Assembly: GCA_008508345.1 (NCBI GenBank)
Contig: QNGE01000437.1
Coordinates: 2,757 to 66,756, forward strand
Direction of reading: 5' to 3'
Source of the DNA: Paragonimus westermani
Lineage: Eukaryota > Platyhelminthes > Trematoda > Plagiorchiida > Troglotrematidae
Length of the DNA stretch: 64,000 bases
In this document: piece after piece, positions 37,636 to 49,911 of the stretch
Layout of the letters: each line of letters begins with the position of its first letter
Numbering within the stretch: position 1 is the first letter of the stretch
Made by a program: the position numbers and the translations under genes
The notes under the pieces: model-generated
Told to the model about the DNA's origin: nothing
The model's input: only the letters and a program-made list of their open reading frames with translations
Database searches by the model: none

Positions 37636-40600
37636 CTAGAAAGGATAAAAAAAGGGTAGTTGTGGAAATGTTGACCGAATTTGGCCTGAAAAGTACGCAA
37701 CCAAAAACAGCGCAATGAAGTAGGCTAATAACATTAAGTTCAAACCACTCTGTTACTACCAAGTTTTGGTCAGTACCGATTCAGGCAGATCCCAATAATT
37801 TATATCAAGCTGACTGTTCTTTTGTTGTACAAGAATGTTTGGCAACAGATTATACTTTACCTGTATCTTTGTTTTTGCATTCACGCCCATGCTATAATAA
37901 CCCAACATCAAAATTACCAGATATTAATCACTGTTGAATATGTTCATATTTGTATTGCTGCTACCAGCCTAAGCGAGTGTCAAAATGTTATTTCCCATCG
38001 CAGTACTTTCAAAATTTCGGCAAATTGCGGAGCAGCTACATCAACGTTACGCGTGCATAAGGGGCGAATTATATATGGTACGACTAATCGTAAGTTAATA
38101 ATCTATTACTCCATTTACTTAAGGGTAGGTACTTTACATGTGTATATGATACACTGTCCCCCATCTCATATCTGAATTGATTTTACACTTACGACTTGCT
38201 AAACGGTCATTTCGGACTAGCAAACTTTTGGGAGATGCGCGGCTTGTCTCTTGACACGTTCAGTGGTTTTCAAAACTCCTTTTCGCTCACAGAGAGAAAA
38301 TTTTCTAACGAGTACTTTACCGCTGATACAAGTAAGCAGCCTTCATTTCGTTTGCTTCCTGGCAAATATCCAGGGACTTGTTCGAGTAGAAACACGACAT
38401 AATCAGTTTATGTTACTGATATTTTCAACAAAGTCCGAAGGCCCTCGTTTTCAATCAGGCAGTTTACCTCTGTCTCCATTCCACATTACTTGCTCAACCA
38501 AATTATCAAGGCGTTTGTGCTCTCCTTGCTGTTATCTTCCATGTCTTTTTACCAAACAAGTTCGTATGTCTTACCTGATCTTCAGACCATCTATCTCACT
38601 GTACTGGCATTCCGCTTGAACATGTGGTTTGTTTAACCGTTTCTCACTAGTCTGGAACGTGCATACGCTATTTAGCAAAAATCTTGTTTGACACAACCCA
38701 TCCCACTTATTAGGGGCAATCTTGTTATGCTGCCATATCCTTCACTTGATCCCAGAACGAACATTTATTTGTACTCACCCGCTGGTGCAAAGTTTCCTGT
38801 CTACGTTTTACGTGGCAAGTCGCTTGAATCTCGACTGAACGACCTTCGTTCTACATTGTTTTCGATGTTTTAGTTTAATGTGTTGATGACGAAACTCGCA
38901 AAGATGTCAGAAGCATTGCAACTAAACAGAGCTATACATGGTCTGTTAGTATAAGCCAACAGGACATTCTTCCGCGCATCTTCTTTGGAATTATACGGTC
39001 GATGTTTGATATTTCTTGTAAAAAGTAGGCGAGATTAATTGAACTGGGATGAATCAACGTAACCTTAAATTATCCATCAAGCGTACTGTACAGTTGTAGT
39101 TCTATAAATCTTCGAACAAACATGGAAGGAGTGCGATCAAATGACTTTGATTACGGTTTGCGAACAATGCTTAGTTTGTGAAGGCAGCCAGTTGAAAAAT
39201 TCATGAGAATGTGGAAAGCTCAGTCCGTTTTGAGTGATGTTTACCGTATTTAATCTGAAATCTGTCTACTATTTATCAGCAGTATTAGGTTTGACAGAGT
39301 ATGATGGAATGAGATAGATCGGTAGTGTTATCGTTATCCAATATCTGTGATCAACGGTTTTTCAACATGCTGTGGATGATCTGAAAGATTGACTATTAGA
39401 TCAAGCAACAAAGTTAATCAATCGTCTGTAAACGAGAGGCAGGTAGCCAAATGGTTCCGGTTGTTTAGATGCCCATCAATTCGACATCCTCACTGACCAC
39501 CCTGTTTCCGTTCGACGAAAAATTCTTGATCAGTGACTAATGTGTTCAGATGAAGAACAACAAGAGGCTGACTAAGTATTCACTGTACAGTGAAAACACT
39601 CCTTGAAAACTATTAAAATTAGTGTGGGGTCATCTTTCAGAATGCCTCTTACTGAGTTAAGGCTGATTCTCTATAATGGCAATCTACCGTTCCTTGATGT
39701 TGGACTTTATATCCACAGGAGTCCATCGTGAAGTTAGAAATTGTCATTGTATGCTTATTGTGATGATCTTCCTTTCGTAAAAGTTAGTGAGTTGTCCAAA
39801 GTTTTCGGAATACACCGTCCAGACCTACCGTTGCCTGACATTTCCTCTGGTTTTGCACACAACAAGCAATATCTGACTCTACAACCCTCAAACGCTGGGT
39901 CCACTGATCTCTTCATCGATGATAAATGTGAAACAAACTTTGTCCAATAATGTTTTCCGGGAGTAATTGAGGAAACTAGATTACTTATGCCAACAAGTGC
40001 AAAACTTGCGAACATTTTCCATTAGTTTATGAAACAAGCTTACTTCTATAAACACAGTGTACTGCGCAAAGATGATTCGAGGCTGTGAACTCAAAACAAC
40101 AATCTTACAAACTGGTGATTTGTTGTCATCAGTTGCAACATAACGCAGCAGTTAAACACAAAGAAACTAAACAGTTTTTCATGTGACGCTTAAGACGCTA
40201 AACGGACTTGTAAACGTATTTTTTTTAAATAGACCTTAACTGGAAGATGGCATCAGCCGAATGTGATTGCTCTACAGAGATAAGCTAACGAATCACTAAG
40301 ACAGTTATTAACTTAGTTGAACTATACGGTATAGGGAGACAGCAGCACGCACCAGGCAAATATTTTCTGGCGCTTTCAGTAAACCAGTAATGTAGGTCTC
40401 AGAGGAGTGTGTAGATGGTCCAAGTATGACTTGCAACTACTCTACTTGAATTATTGGACCGATCCGTAATAGTAAACGTGTCAATCCGGAAGATCAGTGA
40501 GCAAAAATGGGGACGATTTTGTAGATGGATTCGGTTGTCACGAGGACAGATTTCATATTTTATAGAATTCTCAAAATTCACATTCGCCTCCATCACTGGT

Positions 40601-41001
40601 AACATTTTAAGGTGAAGTGAATTGTTAGACAAGTACTATTCAAACTGCTGGACGCAGATTGGGCTAGGCCATTACTGTGTGCCAAACATTTTACCAAGAA
40701 GAAATGTTATATGTTTATTCAATAACCTCAGCACACACATACATATACATCCACAATATTCTGGTGTGCCTCGCTATAAGTATGCCAATATTGACGCATT
40801 TTACAAACGGCCTTCTTGCTTTCTAGTCTAAGTTCGTAAATTGAAATATTTCATTCTCTTACATCGGACCTGATCGACTAGGGTCAGTACGATTCTCTAT
40901 TGTAAACTATGATAATCTGACGCAATTTTGAGCCGACTTAGATGGTGGCATTAGCATTGTTTATGTGTATTTTGAAAAGTGACCCAATGAAACACACTCA
41001 C
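37636..41001 (-). other. Beta-spectrin intron 3
   Basis: About 3.4 kb, GTGAGT to TAG. ORFs inside are short; 38251-38619 (plus) is the longest, and none has a recognisable domain. A short possible PLE scrap (NGNLPFLDV) near 39695 is too small to call. Confidence 0.75.
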
Positions 41002-41288
41002 GATTGGTGACTAGCCGACGGACCACCGGTACACTGTTCACGGGTCACTCGCATTAATTCATCCAGCTGCGAATGAACAATATCAACCCAACGAACTAAC
41101 TCATTCACACTGGTCAACCATTTGTGCAGGGCTAAGGCCTCTTGAAGGCGTTTTCGTCTGTTTTGCATGCGCAGATTTATGCTATCCAGTAGCATGGTCA
41201 ATTTATCCCTCGGTCTGGTTAGTCTTTGACTCCACTTGCCAGCATACAGTGGAAGAAGCCGACTGGCTGTTCGGATGACCCATTGGAC
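41002..41288 (-). CDS. Beta-spectrin exon 3
   Basis: Codes for residues 184-278 and two bases of a split Ser codon. The acceptor is TCTCTCTGCTTCAG and the donor is GTGAGT. It starts at the end of helix B (QWVIRTASRLLPLYAGKW), runs through helix C (RDKLTMLLDSINLRMQNRR) and enters helix A of the next repeat (LHKWLTSVNELVRWVDIV), with the conserved helix-A Trp. The LPLYAGKW turn resembles the AAYAG-type turn before helix C of the penultimate full repeat in conventional beta-spectrins. The exon thus spans a repeat boundary, as spectrin exons often do. Confidence 0.88.
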
Positions 41289-42170
41289 CTGAAGCAGAGA
41301 GAAACGTAAATACCACCAGTTGGAGCCATCACCGAGTTAAAATCCTGGGCCAGTATGTCAGGCTGAAATGGGTGATATTAATCTCACAGTTAGAGAATAT
41401 TTGTGAGAATATAACGTGCGTTGAGTTTGTAATCATTATCTGGCAATTCCTCGATTAAGCCACAGCAGGCTATAACGAAAAAATTGGGTTTCACAACGTC
41501 TCGCTTCTCAAAGAGTGCTATCATTGAAATATTTGAATCAGAAAAGCCACAGCATACAAGGTACTCAGGAAGCAGTCATTAGTTGACACGTGCTAGCGCA
41601 AAACCAGCTGCCAATGGGATGTTTGGTTTTATGAGTCAACTGAGTTCAGTGTGAAGAGCCTATGTGAGGTGCGGGATACGTGTTTATTGTGTGTGTATGT
41701 GTGTGTGTACGTATTTGTGCGTGTGGACTATTCAGGATAATATGGATGAGGGGGATACCACAGCCTCTTCTCACATGCTATTGTGAATCAATGAATAGGT
41801 GAAACCAGATTACTGACAGTCCCAAGCCACCCGACCGGTTCATTGACTGTTGCGTGGGGCATCTTCCAGCAAACATTCTTTTGTGTTACGGTGGCGACTT
41901 TTCGGCACAGTCGACTTGATATAGGTAAGGGGAGGCACGTGCAGCAATAGCTGAACCATATTCTAACTTCCGGAGTTAGTGAACGTCATTTGGAGGTGGC
42001 TTACCCCAAATTACATGTTTTTAAGCGTTGGCTCCGGGTGACAGGTGATCTGTTTACTATTATAGGCTTGGTAACATTTCCACCTGGCCGTTTCAGGAAA
42101 GACCGTTTGATTTTCAAGTGAATTAACTCATTATTTACTGACTTTATATGTGCCGTGACCAGGATACGAT

Positions 42171-42830
42171 GATGAAGATCCCACGGCCACAGCCGTTTGA
42201 GGATGAGTTTCTTGGAGGACTTTGAGGACGTGGCGGAGGCGATCGGAGTGAAGGCTGATCGGGCGCAGCTGGCGGCCCTGCGGATGCTGCTCAAGGGCAG
42301 GGTGAAGGCGGTGCTGGATGCGGCGCGAAGGGGCCCTGCGAAGCTGGAGTGGGCTGTCGCGAAGGAGGCGCTGATCGCCGGGTTCGACACCCCCGCCGAC
42401 TGCCAGGAGGCAATTAGGCGGTTCAAGGGCGCCCTTATTGGACCAGGAGGCGACGCTCTGGTCTACGCCATGTCCCTGCAGGCAGCGTTGTCGATAGCCC
42501 TGCCACATTTGGACCAGGACTCAGAACAACGCCTGCTGACGGCACAGTTCTTGGACGGATTGCCACCAACAGTCCGGGATCAACTCAGAGTTGCTCTCAT
42601 CACACAGCCCATGACACTGGAACAGTTGGCGATGTAGCTCGACAATTGCTGGCAGAAAATGCCGCGACAGTCAACGAGGTTAGGGCAAGAGGACCGAGTG
42701 AACTGAATGACCTTCTGAGCGCGGTGGAAAAGTTGACTGAGGAAGTGGTGGCGTTGAAAGTGAAAAAGGAGGAGAACCGTGGCGACATTTGTTACGGATG
42801 CGGAAGGCGTGGATACTCGAGAAAGAAAAG
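42171..42830 (+). pseudogene. Gypsy gag relic
   Basis: The gag start reads KIPRPQPFEDE, then changes frame to FLEDFEDVAEAIGVKAD and continues AVLDAARRGPAKLEW, IAGFDTPADCQEAIRRFKGA and FLDGLPPTVRDQLRVAL. This is a capsid-type gag resembling those of flatworm gypsy elements. A stop (TAG at 42635-42637) is bypassed by a one-base frame change, after which gag continues as ARQLLAENAATVNEV to a nucleocapsid-like CYGCGRRGY. The zinc knuckle is degenerate: the expected C-x2-C-x4-H-x4-C lacks its His and last Cys. Since gag continues past the frame change, it is damage and not a programmed gag-pol frameshift. Confidence 0.75.
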
Positions 42831-42839
42831 GTCGCACTT

Positions 42840-43668
42840 AAGTGAACGTTCCGTTGATTGTTCTTTGTTTGGGAATGGGGATCTGGTAATAGGGGCGGTT
42901 GATAAGAGAGCAGTTCAGGCTAGGTTAGAAGTCAGTGGTAGCTTGGAGTATTGTTTGATCGACACTGGGGCCGCGATCTCATTGATTGGGCCAAGACCGG
43001 AAAAGATTGTGCAGCCGTGTGCGATGGTAGTCTTAACGGTCGGTGGGTTTACTCTGAAAGTTGATGGTCTGGCAGAATATGGTGTTCGAATCGATGGTCA
43101 TGTAGTCAAACAACCGTTCGTCATTGCGCCCGACGCATGTCAGACTATCTTAGGGGCGGATTTTCTTGACCGCGTTGAAGCCGTGATTGATTTGAAGCAT
43201 GATAAACTATTAACGAAGTATGGGGTGGTTCCACTGGTGAGAAAGTGCAAAACCCAGTTCGGACAAATTGAAGTGAAGGTATCCAGAGCAATGCCAACTT
43301 GTGACAATCAGTTGCTGAACAAAGTGATACGCAAGTTTCAGGGATTGTTCACTACCGATCAGGACCCGTACGGCTATTGTGACCGGGTTGAACACGAAAT
43401 CCCCATCGAATCGAAGCGATTTCGGTCATTCGGACCCCGAAAAATTCCAATGCACTTGCAGCCGGAAGTTGAACGACAAGTGAAGGACATACTGAGGGAG
43501 CAAATCATCGAGGAGGCCGATAGCCCGTTCAACTCTCCTGTCTTGTTGGTAAAGAAGCCTAACGGCAAATTTCGATTTTGTGTCGAGTTCAGGCGGCTGA
43601 ACGAGATAACTATCAATAAAGTCGTAGAAGTATCGTCGGTGTCAGAGATTTTTGACAAGCTGCAGAAC
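42840..43668 (+). pseudogene. Gypsy protease and N-terminal RT fragment
   Basis: A retropepsin-like protease with an intact DTGA motif (LIDTGAAISLIGP) and a flap-side block TILGADFLD is followed in the same frame by the RT N-terminus: EHEIPIESKRF, EVERQVKDILREQIIEEADS, SPVLLVKKPNGKFRFCV and FRRLNEIT. It stops at DKLQN, where the sequence has an N. The YxDD block and RNase H are not present, so the polyprotein cannot work. Confidence 0.85.
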
Positions 43669-43669
43669 N

Positions 43670-44440
43670 TCCGGAAATCAATACATCATAATCATGACCG
43701 AACACTTCACAAGGTGGGTCGAAGCAGCCGCCATACCCGATCAGCGCGCAAGCACGGTGTGCAGGGCGGTGATGGAGCACATCGTAGCGGATCACGGAAT
43801 ACCACGGAGCATACTGACTGATCAAGGCCCGTGCTTCGAAAGTGGGGAGTTTCGGAACTGTCTGAAGCGTTTGAGAATCAAGAAAATACGCGAAACTCCG
43901 TACCATCTTCAATCAAGCGGATTGACAGAAAGGAACAATCGCACAATCAAAAAATGGTTGGCTGCGAAAGGGGGAAGCTGGGAGGAAACGTTACCGTTGA
44001 TTCTGTTGGCCCACCGCTGTTCGCCGCAAGGGACAACGAAAAAGTCGCCATTCGAGCTAATGTGTGGGCGCGTGCCACGCTTGCCAGTCGATCAGGAGAT
44101 TGGTTTATGGGGAGACCGGCGGATGAGGAAGCGTGAATTAGTGGAAGCCCGGAGATCGGCCAACCGAAACTTGAAAAACACACAAGAAGCTTCTAAGGAG
44201 CAATCGACTGCGAGGTTATCGGGTCGAAGGACTGTGTTTGAACCTGGTTCTAAAGATAAATATCGAGACCGGCGGAGCGTGGGGGAAAAGTACCCGGGTC
44301 TAGGAAGTTCATGGCAAAGTGGAGTGGACCGTGTGTAGCAGTTGAACGTCGTGGCCCAGTGTATCTGATGAAGCATGAGAAAATTCAACATCGAGTGCAC
44401 GGAAGCCAACTTTGTAAATGGTACGACACTCCGAGCAGAA
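43670..44440 (+). pseudogene. Gypsy integrase fragment with GPY/F-like tail
   Basis: The integrase catalytic core begins NQYIIIMTEHFTRWVEA, then HIVADHGIPRSILTDQG and LTERNNRTIKKWL. Of the DDE triad, the second Asp (in LTDQG) and the Glu (in TERNN) are present. The first position, normally Asp before xFTxW, reads Glu here, which should impair catalysis. The HHCC zinc-binding part is missing. After a frame change near 44300 the C-terminus reads AKWSGPCVAVERRGPVYLM, the GPY/F-type module. The frame right of the N differs from the frame left of it. Confidence 0.82.
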
Positions 44441-44640
44441 GAGGATGCACACCAGGTGTGTCAACAGCACCGTGGCCGGCACGCAGATCATCGAGAGAAC
44501 GAAGAGAACCTGAACGCCTTTTGTTACGACTGGAACAGTCTTTGCGGGTGGAGGAGTGTAGTGAGGATAGACGGTCGCACCATACTAATCACACCACAAT
44601 TCAGTAGCCGCATGGATCGAAATGATCGCGGGATAAATAC

Positions 44641-45146
44641 GGGAGAGATATAGGAAGGATCGTTGGAAGGCAGAATGACATTTAATGGCTGTCGCCACAT
44701 GACGGAACTGAGACATGGTGTTCAAAGCGACTGGAGCATTCTCAGAAGAGTGCGGTGTGCAAATGAGTGTTTTTGTTCCTAGTCCCGTTGAGTTGCTTGA
44801 GTGGTGTATTGGCTTCTCCAATATAACAACCTCTGTGTCGTCCACCTTCTGGATTCTGATCTTATACTGCCTGAGCATCCTTATACTGTGTGCCGATGTA
44901 ACCCCTCCCCAGGGAATAGCGGTAGTCGACTACCAAACCGTGGACTTGTTTATCTTATCACAGGTTGGACATAACGTTTTGTCACAGCAACCGTCAACGT
45001 TCAGCGTTAAACCATCGAACTAATATTTTTTGAATATCCATTCTTGAAACTGGCTAGTAACCTGGCCTCCTGAAGAAATGATTGAATGCTATTTCCTCCT
45101 TGAAGTACGTGTGTTGTTCCGAGCTAAATGAGAAATACCGATTGGA
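44641..45146. other. 3' flank of the gypsy element, nothing firm
   Basis: A 102-codon plus-strand ORF at 44715-45023 includes a hydrophobic stretch but no recognisable domain. A 3' LTR would be expected here, but I could not match it to any sequence upstream of gag. Confidence 0.35.
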
Positions 45147-45659
45147 TTAGGTACCTTTAATGTTCACGCTCGTGTCCTGTTTATTCGGCAATCTGAGAAA
45201 CACGGTTCTCCATCGATCTCTACTAGATTCTGGTTGGATTAAGAGAGCTGTACCGCAGTCTGTCTTCCAAATTTTGTATGAAAAAGCTAATAACGGTAGG
45301 GGAGACGAGCGTGCCCATTGCGACTCCGTCCGTTCCCTGACAGAGTATCCTGTTGAATGTAAAAAGTCAGGCATTCCGCAAAGCCCCGTAGACTCTATCC
45401 CATTAACCGGCAAATCAGTTGTTTCAGTTAACATGACTTCCTCTTCAAGACAGTAACAAATAGAGCTGAGACTTTCTTTAACTTGAATTATGGTGGACAT
45501 AAAAACAACATAATTGTACACACGTTCATCTTGGTTTAATGTAAGTTCCATCGGCTTGCTTAACAATCGTGTGGAATCCTCGGTGGTATAGTTTGTGCAC
45601 TTCCAATGAGGTTTGAGGATCCAAAGCAAAATCCCAGCCAGAGTGTAGGTTGGGATCAC
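45147..45659 (-). other. Unassigned 170-codon ORF inside intron 2
   Basis: An open frame with a hydrophobic start and mixed composition afterward (for example CYCLEEEVMLTETTDLP and RWRTVFLRLPNKQD). A 98-codon frame is also open on the opposite strand, so openness alone is weak evidence. It cannot belong to the spectrin mRNA, because exons 2 and 3 join in frame without it. It could be a decayed mobile-element ORF, a processed pseudogene or chance. Confidence 0.2.
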
Positions 45660-48600
45660 TGTACAGTCAAAGTTTGACCGCGGTAATACTCTGGTTCATG
45701 TGCTTCTGGTCAGCAATAAAACCTGGCCGCTAATATTGCTTTTCGATAGCGGGTAAACGACGACTTGTCCAGGCTGACCTCCAGCTTTTGAAGCCAATTG
45801 ACTGTTGTAGCTTATGATGCATTCAAAGCATAGCACTGTTTATCCACAGGAATCACGATGTAAAAGTCATCTGAAGTGTGGTCTGATTTGTGATCACAAT
45901 CCACCTTGTTCGAGATGATAACGAGGTTTCTTTCATCTGATTTTGTAACAAGTATTGGTTGATTGCACCGCAAAGTTCTGAGTGCACCTCGTTCTGTGGT
46001 GTGCAGGTCACTTGACTGAATTCCTCTCTGTGTGGCTCTAGTTGGTCCATGGAACCGTACGTCTCACATGTTGCATATCAAGCACACCAACACGTGCCAA
46101 GTGACGACTGCCTCCCATTAGGTTTATACACCGTAATTTTTCTGGTTCAATCCACTTAGTTATGGCCTTCCCAGAGGGTATGGAATTTGCCGAACCTATA
46201 AGCTATCGGTTTCAACCTGTTGCGATTTGGTCAGGGAATCAGTTACTAACACAGTCGTTACCTTCAGGTTCAATAAACGTTTGTCACACACAGTGCATGT
46301 AAATTTGAAATTTAAGATTGGACAGAGGGCCGCTGGAAATTAATTGAAGGGGTGATTTTTTGAGTTTATCTGGTAATTATGAAATCGCCATCTCAGTTTG
46401 CACACATTTTTAAACAATTGTTTTCTGAGTGATGGCAGAAACGAAAATCTCGTAGTGATCACATTCGAATAGGGCTTGCTCGTTCCAAGGCTAAGCAGCT
46501 CAACTGGAACTTGTGGATTCAACAATCAAACTCACAAGGAATATAGTGGATGTGGGCAACGAGGAATAAGCTTTGGAATTGACTAACTTATGCAGTTAAG
46601 CGATTTACACGTTCATCACATTAGATCTTCACAAATGTCAATCTCGGTTGACAGTTAACATGTCGGTGGCTGCTTGCTTCTGATTATTATGGCGTGCTAA
46701 TTACATATACAGCTGAATCAATGAAAACGAAGGAGAATGAAAGTGGGTAACCCAAGTGCTAAAGTTCCTTATAAAATATTACACGGAATGGTGGCTAGAA
46801 CGGACTAACTCTTTGAACATGAGATGGTTTGACGCATTTAATGTCTCACGGTTAGCCCGAATGAAAATAAATGAGACCAGATGTGGCACATCTGATGCGC
46901 CCGGTTATTAACAGTGTCATAAAAACTAACCAAGTATTAGTACCGTTTAAATGGAATATGTTGAAGTTCAGGATGAAAGTGGGTTCATTGTGTGCCTAAC
47001 ATTCAATAGGTGTGACTTAACTGTAAGGATGTTCTACTGAGCATTTATTAGGAGTGTTTGGATACTGTCAAATGAGGCTGCATAATCTTACGACATAAAA
47101 TTCACAGCGAATTCTGAACACATAGAAGAAGGTTTGGGTAAAGGTTTGTCACAGATCATCATGCCTGCGTAAAACACTTAAGTATAACATAACGTTATTT
47201 TTGAGGTATACTGCTGACGTTAACTAACAGATTGACAAAGGTGGTCTGAAGAAGTTTCGTGAACATCAGTTTGGGTTATATTATTCCAACTGACGAAAAT
47301 TACCGCATCATACTTAGGTAACCCTGAAAGTATTCGGTAAGCTACAAGTTGTTTGCGGTTATGTGGCAAATTTCTAAGGTCATGGGTTGAATGGTAAACT
47401 CCATGTAGGTCCGCAAGTGACCGCCAGTTCAGTGGCTTTGCTAATAGGGTTTCGCACAGAACCGAATTGATGCAATGGCTGGTATTATGGCAAGATTCTT
47501 GCAAGTTAAAATATCTGAGAAAAATGGCAAAGTATAGTTTTCTGTTGTGAGGCGTACCGTAAAAGAAGGGACAAGAACTTGCGGTAGAAAAAAATGGAAC
47601 ATCTCCGTAATTGGCGATGGCTGAACGTGAATAGCCACCAATTCGGAACAAAACCAGGCGTCACTGATTGTGAAACGTTTAACTGCAACAAGTCGTGCTG
47701 TTACCACGTCATTCCCTTCATAGTCCGCCTGCTCAATGAGAACCTCAAGATGCTGACGCCTATTGATGTGTTGTTAATCCAGTATCACATTCTGCTCTTT
47801 GTTTTTGGAAGTTGTTGATGCAACCAGTCTCGTGATCTTTGTGCTTAGGCTAGTTGCCTCAGCCTGATATATACCCACTTGTTGTTTATCACGGTACCAT
47901 GAACCTTTTAGATTAAATGTTCCAAACTCTTGACTAATGCGAACGAAAGCAATGTTTGCATGTTTTCCTATCGCCTCAGTGTACGCTTGAAGTTGTATAC
48001 ATACCAACCATGATGTTTTGTACACGTTTACCTTGACATCTTCATTTGACCCTGTTTTGATAAACTGGATATTCTGGTGTTCGCTATGCACTGTTTACCA
48101 TCTTTGTTGAGCTTGGTGCTCGTTAGAATAGAACAGTTTATTGGCGTATTGTGAACCGGAGCCAAGAGTGAGTTAACCCCTCCTAAAATAGTAGTCCCTA
48201 CCTAACAACGACTGAACAAAACTTACCGCCTGCAGGCGATAAATAATGCTCGTGATGCCCGCCAAGCTATAAGTGAAATCCCACTCATTTTTGTCGATGA
48301 TGTAATTAGCAGTATTTCGAAGTAAAAGTAGCCTTGTCTAGTTTGGACACATCAGTAACAAGTACCTTCAGAATATATTTAAGGGATGAGATTTCTGCTC
48401 ATTCTTTCAATTGAGACTGAAAGTTTTCAGATCAGCAGTTCATTCGGCGTGTATTGGTGAAAGTGGGGACTAAGCGCAACTAACTGTTATATGGTATGCG
48501 CTTTCTATACCGTGTGCAGCAACCAAATTGATATTTCCCGCTGATTTAAATCTAACCCACCACCATGTATAAATCACTACTCTGACTGAAGGTATGTGCA

Positions 48601-49779
48601 GAACTAAATGTCATATTTAGAGGAACAAATTAGGATGACAGTAGCTTCGCCTTTAAAAGTGTCTGCACCTTTCCGTGCCCACTATTGCGAAATTTACAGT
48701 GCGTAAACTAGAGTAATTATCCAGTGATTTTTGCAACAGTATTGTGCGAGCGGCTTTTTCAAAATGATGTTGAAACTAATTGGGCGTACTAGATACGATA
48801 AAGACTTGGACCACTTTTTAACTACGAGCATTAGCAGCCTGTTGCCTTTGTGAGTAAAGGGTCGATTATAAGCTGTTCTTCAAGTGCCGTCTTACTCAGA
48901 CTTACAACCCGGTGGACTTTCGTGACGGGTAATCAGCACAGTTTTGGACGTTCGGGCGTAGACAAATCATTAGTCGCGTAAATAGATTCTAATCCTCCCC
49001 TATCGTTTCTCTCTGCAATTGATACTCTCAGCCATTACGTGAGCTTAAAAATATAATCGACTATTTTCAGTCCTTCTTCGTAGGACTGACAGTCTGCTAT
49101 AATAATTAGTGTCTGTAGCTGTTATGTTTTCATAGTGGTCAGTGATCATGTGGCTCCGCTGAAGATCCCAGTTGCCAGTTCTGCACGCATGCTTTCACGT
49201 ATGCATGCTATAGGAGGCGTGATATGAACTGACTATCGGTTTCTTCAGTCGTGCGACCAACTGTACGCAGCTAATGCATGTCATCTATTACTCTTTTCTT
49301 CAAGATCGCGTCACCTGGAGCTTTTCGAGTGTTGTTCAACTTACTTAAATGTTCTACGTACTTTCGATTGGCGCAGTTTTAAGTACCACCTGACGGGCTG
49401 GAGCCTATTATGCATCCGTTTTTTTTATAACCACTTGATTGCTACTGTCGGTATCAGACAAGGAGCAAACTACTTGTACTTCCAAAATTTTCGGTGAATA
49501 TACGATTTGTCTATAAACGCCACCACGTTCTCTTAGTCAGACGCACTGGGGAACTGCATTCCGGCTGCTCTTTAAGAAAGGCATCTCAAACGAGACTAAA
49601 TTAAAGTTGAGCATCAGCATACACTGCGAACAACGTCTCGATTGGGAACACAGGCTTTCTGTCCGCGATAGAAAGTCTATGTGCGTAACTAGTAACTCTT
49701 AATGATGATGGCAAGGAGCGTTCTAATCGAAATGCTTGGCTCAGGTCTGGCCACATGAACAAAACTGTTTTGAACTTAC

Positions 49780-49911
49780 TCGTATTTCGAGAGCTTGTAT
49801 ATCCTGCTCAAGAGCTGTTTGATGTGATATTTGTTGAGTTATAACTTCAGGATCCTTGCTAGTCACCTGTGGAATTTGGCACGCCTTGTTCTGTAGAAGT
49901 TTCTCCAGTTC
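49780..49911 (-). CDS. Beta-spectrin exon 2
   Basis: Codes for residues 140-183 (44 codons, phase 0 to 0). The acceptor is TTTTGAAAACAG and the donor is GTAAGT. It gives the end of helix A and helix B of the next spectrin repeat: ELEKLLQNKACQIPQ, then HQTALEQDIQALEIR. The block ending in LEQDIQAL matches the helix-B pattern of repeats near the C-terminus of conventional beta-spectrins. It is too short to appear as an obvious ORF, and was found from the splice borders and frame. Confidence 0.85.

Larger units (their letters stand above)
42165..44640 (+). mobile_element. Broken Ty3/gypsy LTR retrotransposon
   Basis: Ordered pieces of one element: gag (about 42171-42830), protease and the start of reverse transcriptase (to 43668), one N at 43669, then integrase (43670 to about 44290) and the GPY/F-like C-terminus (about 44290-44440). 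The catalytic RT palm, RNase H and the integrase zinc-binding region are absent at the N. At least three frame changes are present (near 42205, near 42636 and near 44300). GC is well above the host DNA. It sits in beta-spectrin intron 2, antisense to the gene. No LTR pair was found by eye. Confidence 0.85.
41289..49779 (-). other. Beta-spectrin intron 2 (contains gypsy element)
   Basis: The longest intron seen, about 8.5 kb, GTAAGT to CAG. It hosts the broken Ty3/gypsy element and a (GT)n tract at about 41689-41725. An unassigned 170-codon ORF lies at 45147-45659, minus strand. The remainder (45660-49779) shows no recognisable coding sequence. Confidence 0.8.

Noticed and set aside
39680..39735. 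Short plus-strand motif NGNLPFLDV like a Penelope RT block
   Set aside because: Only about nine residues match and no other PLE block is found on either side.
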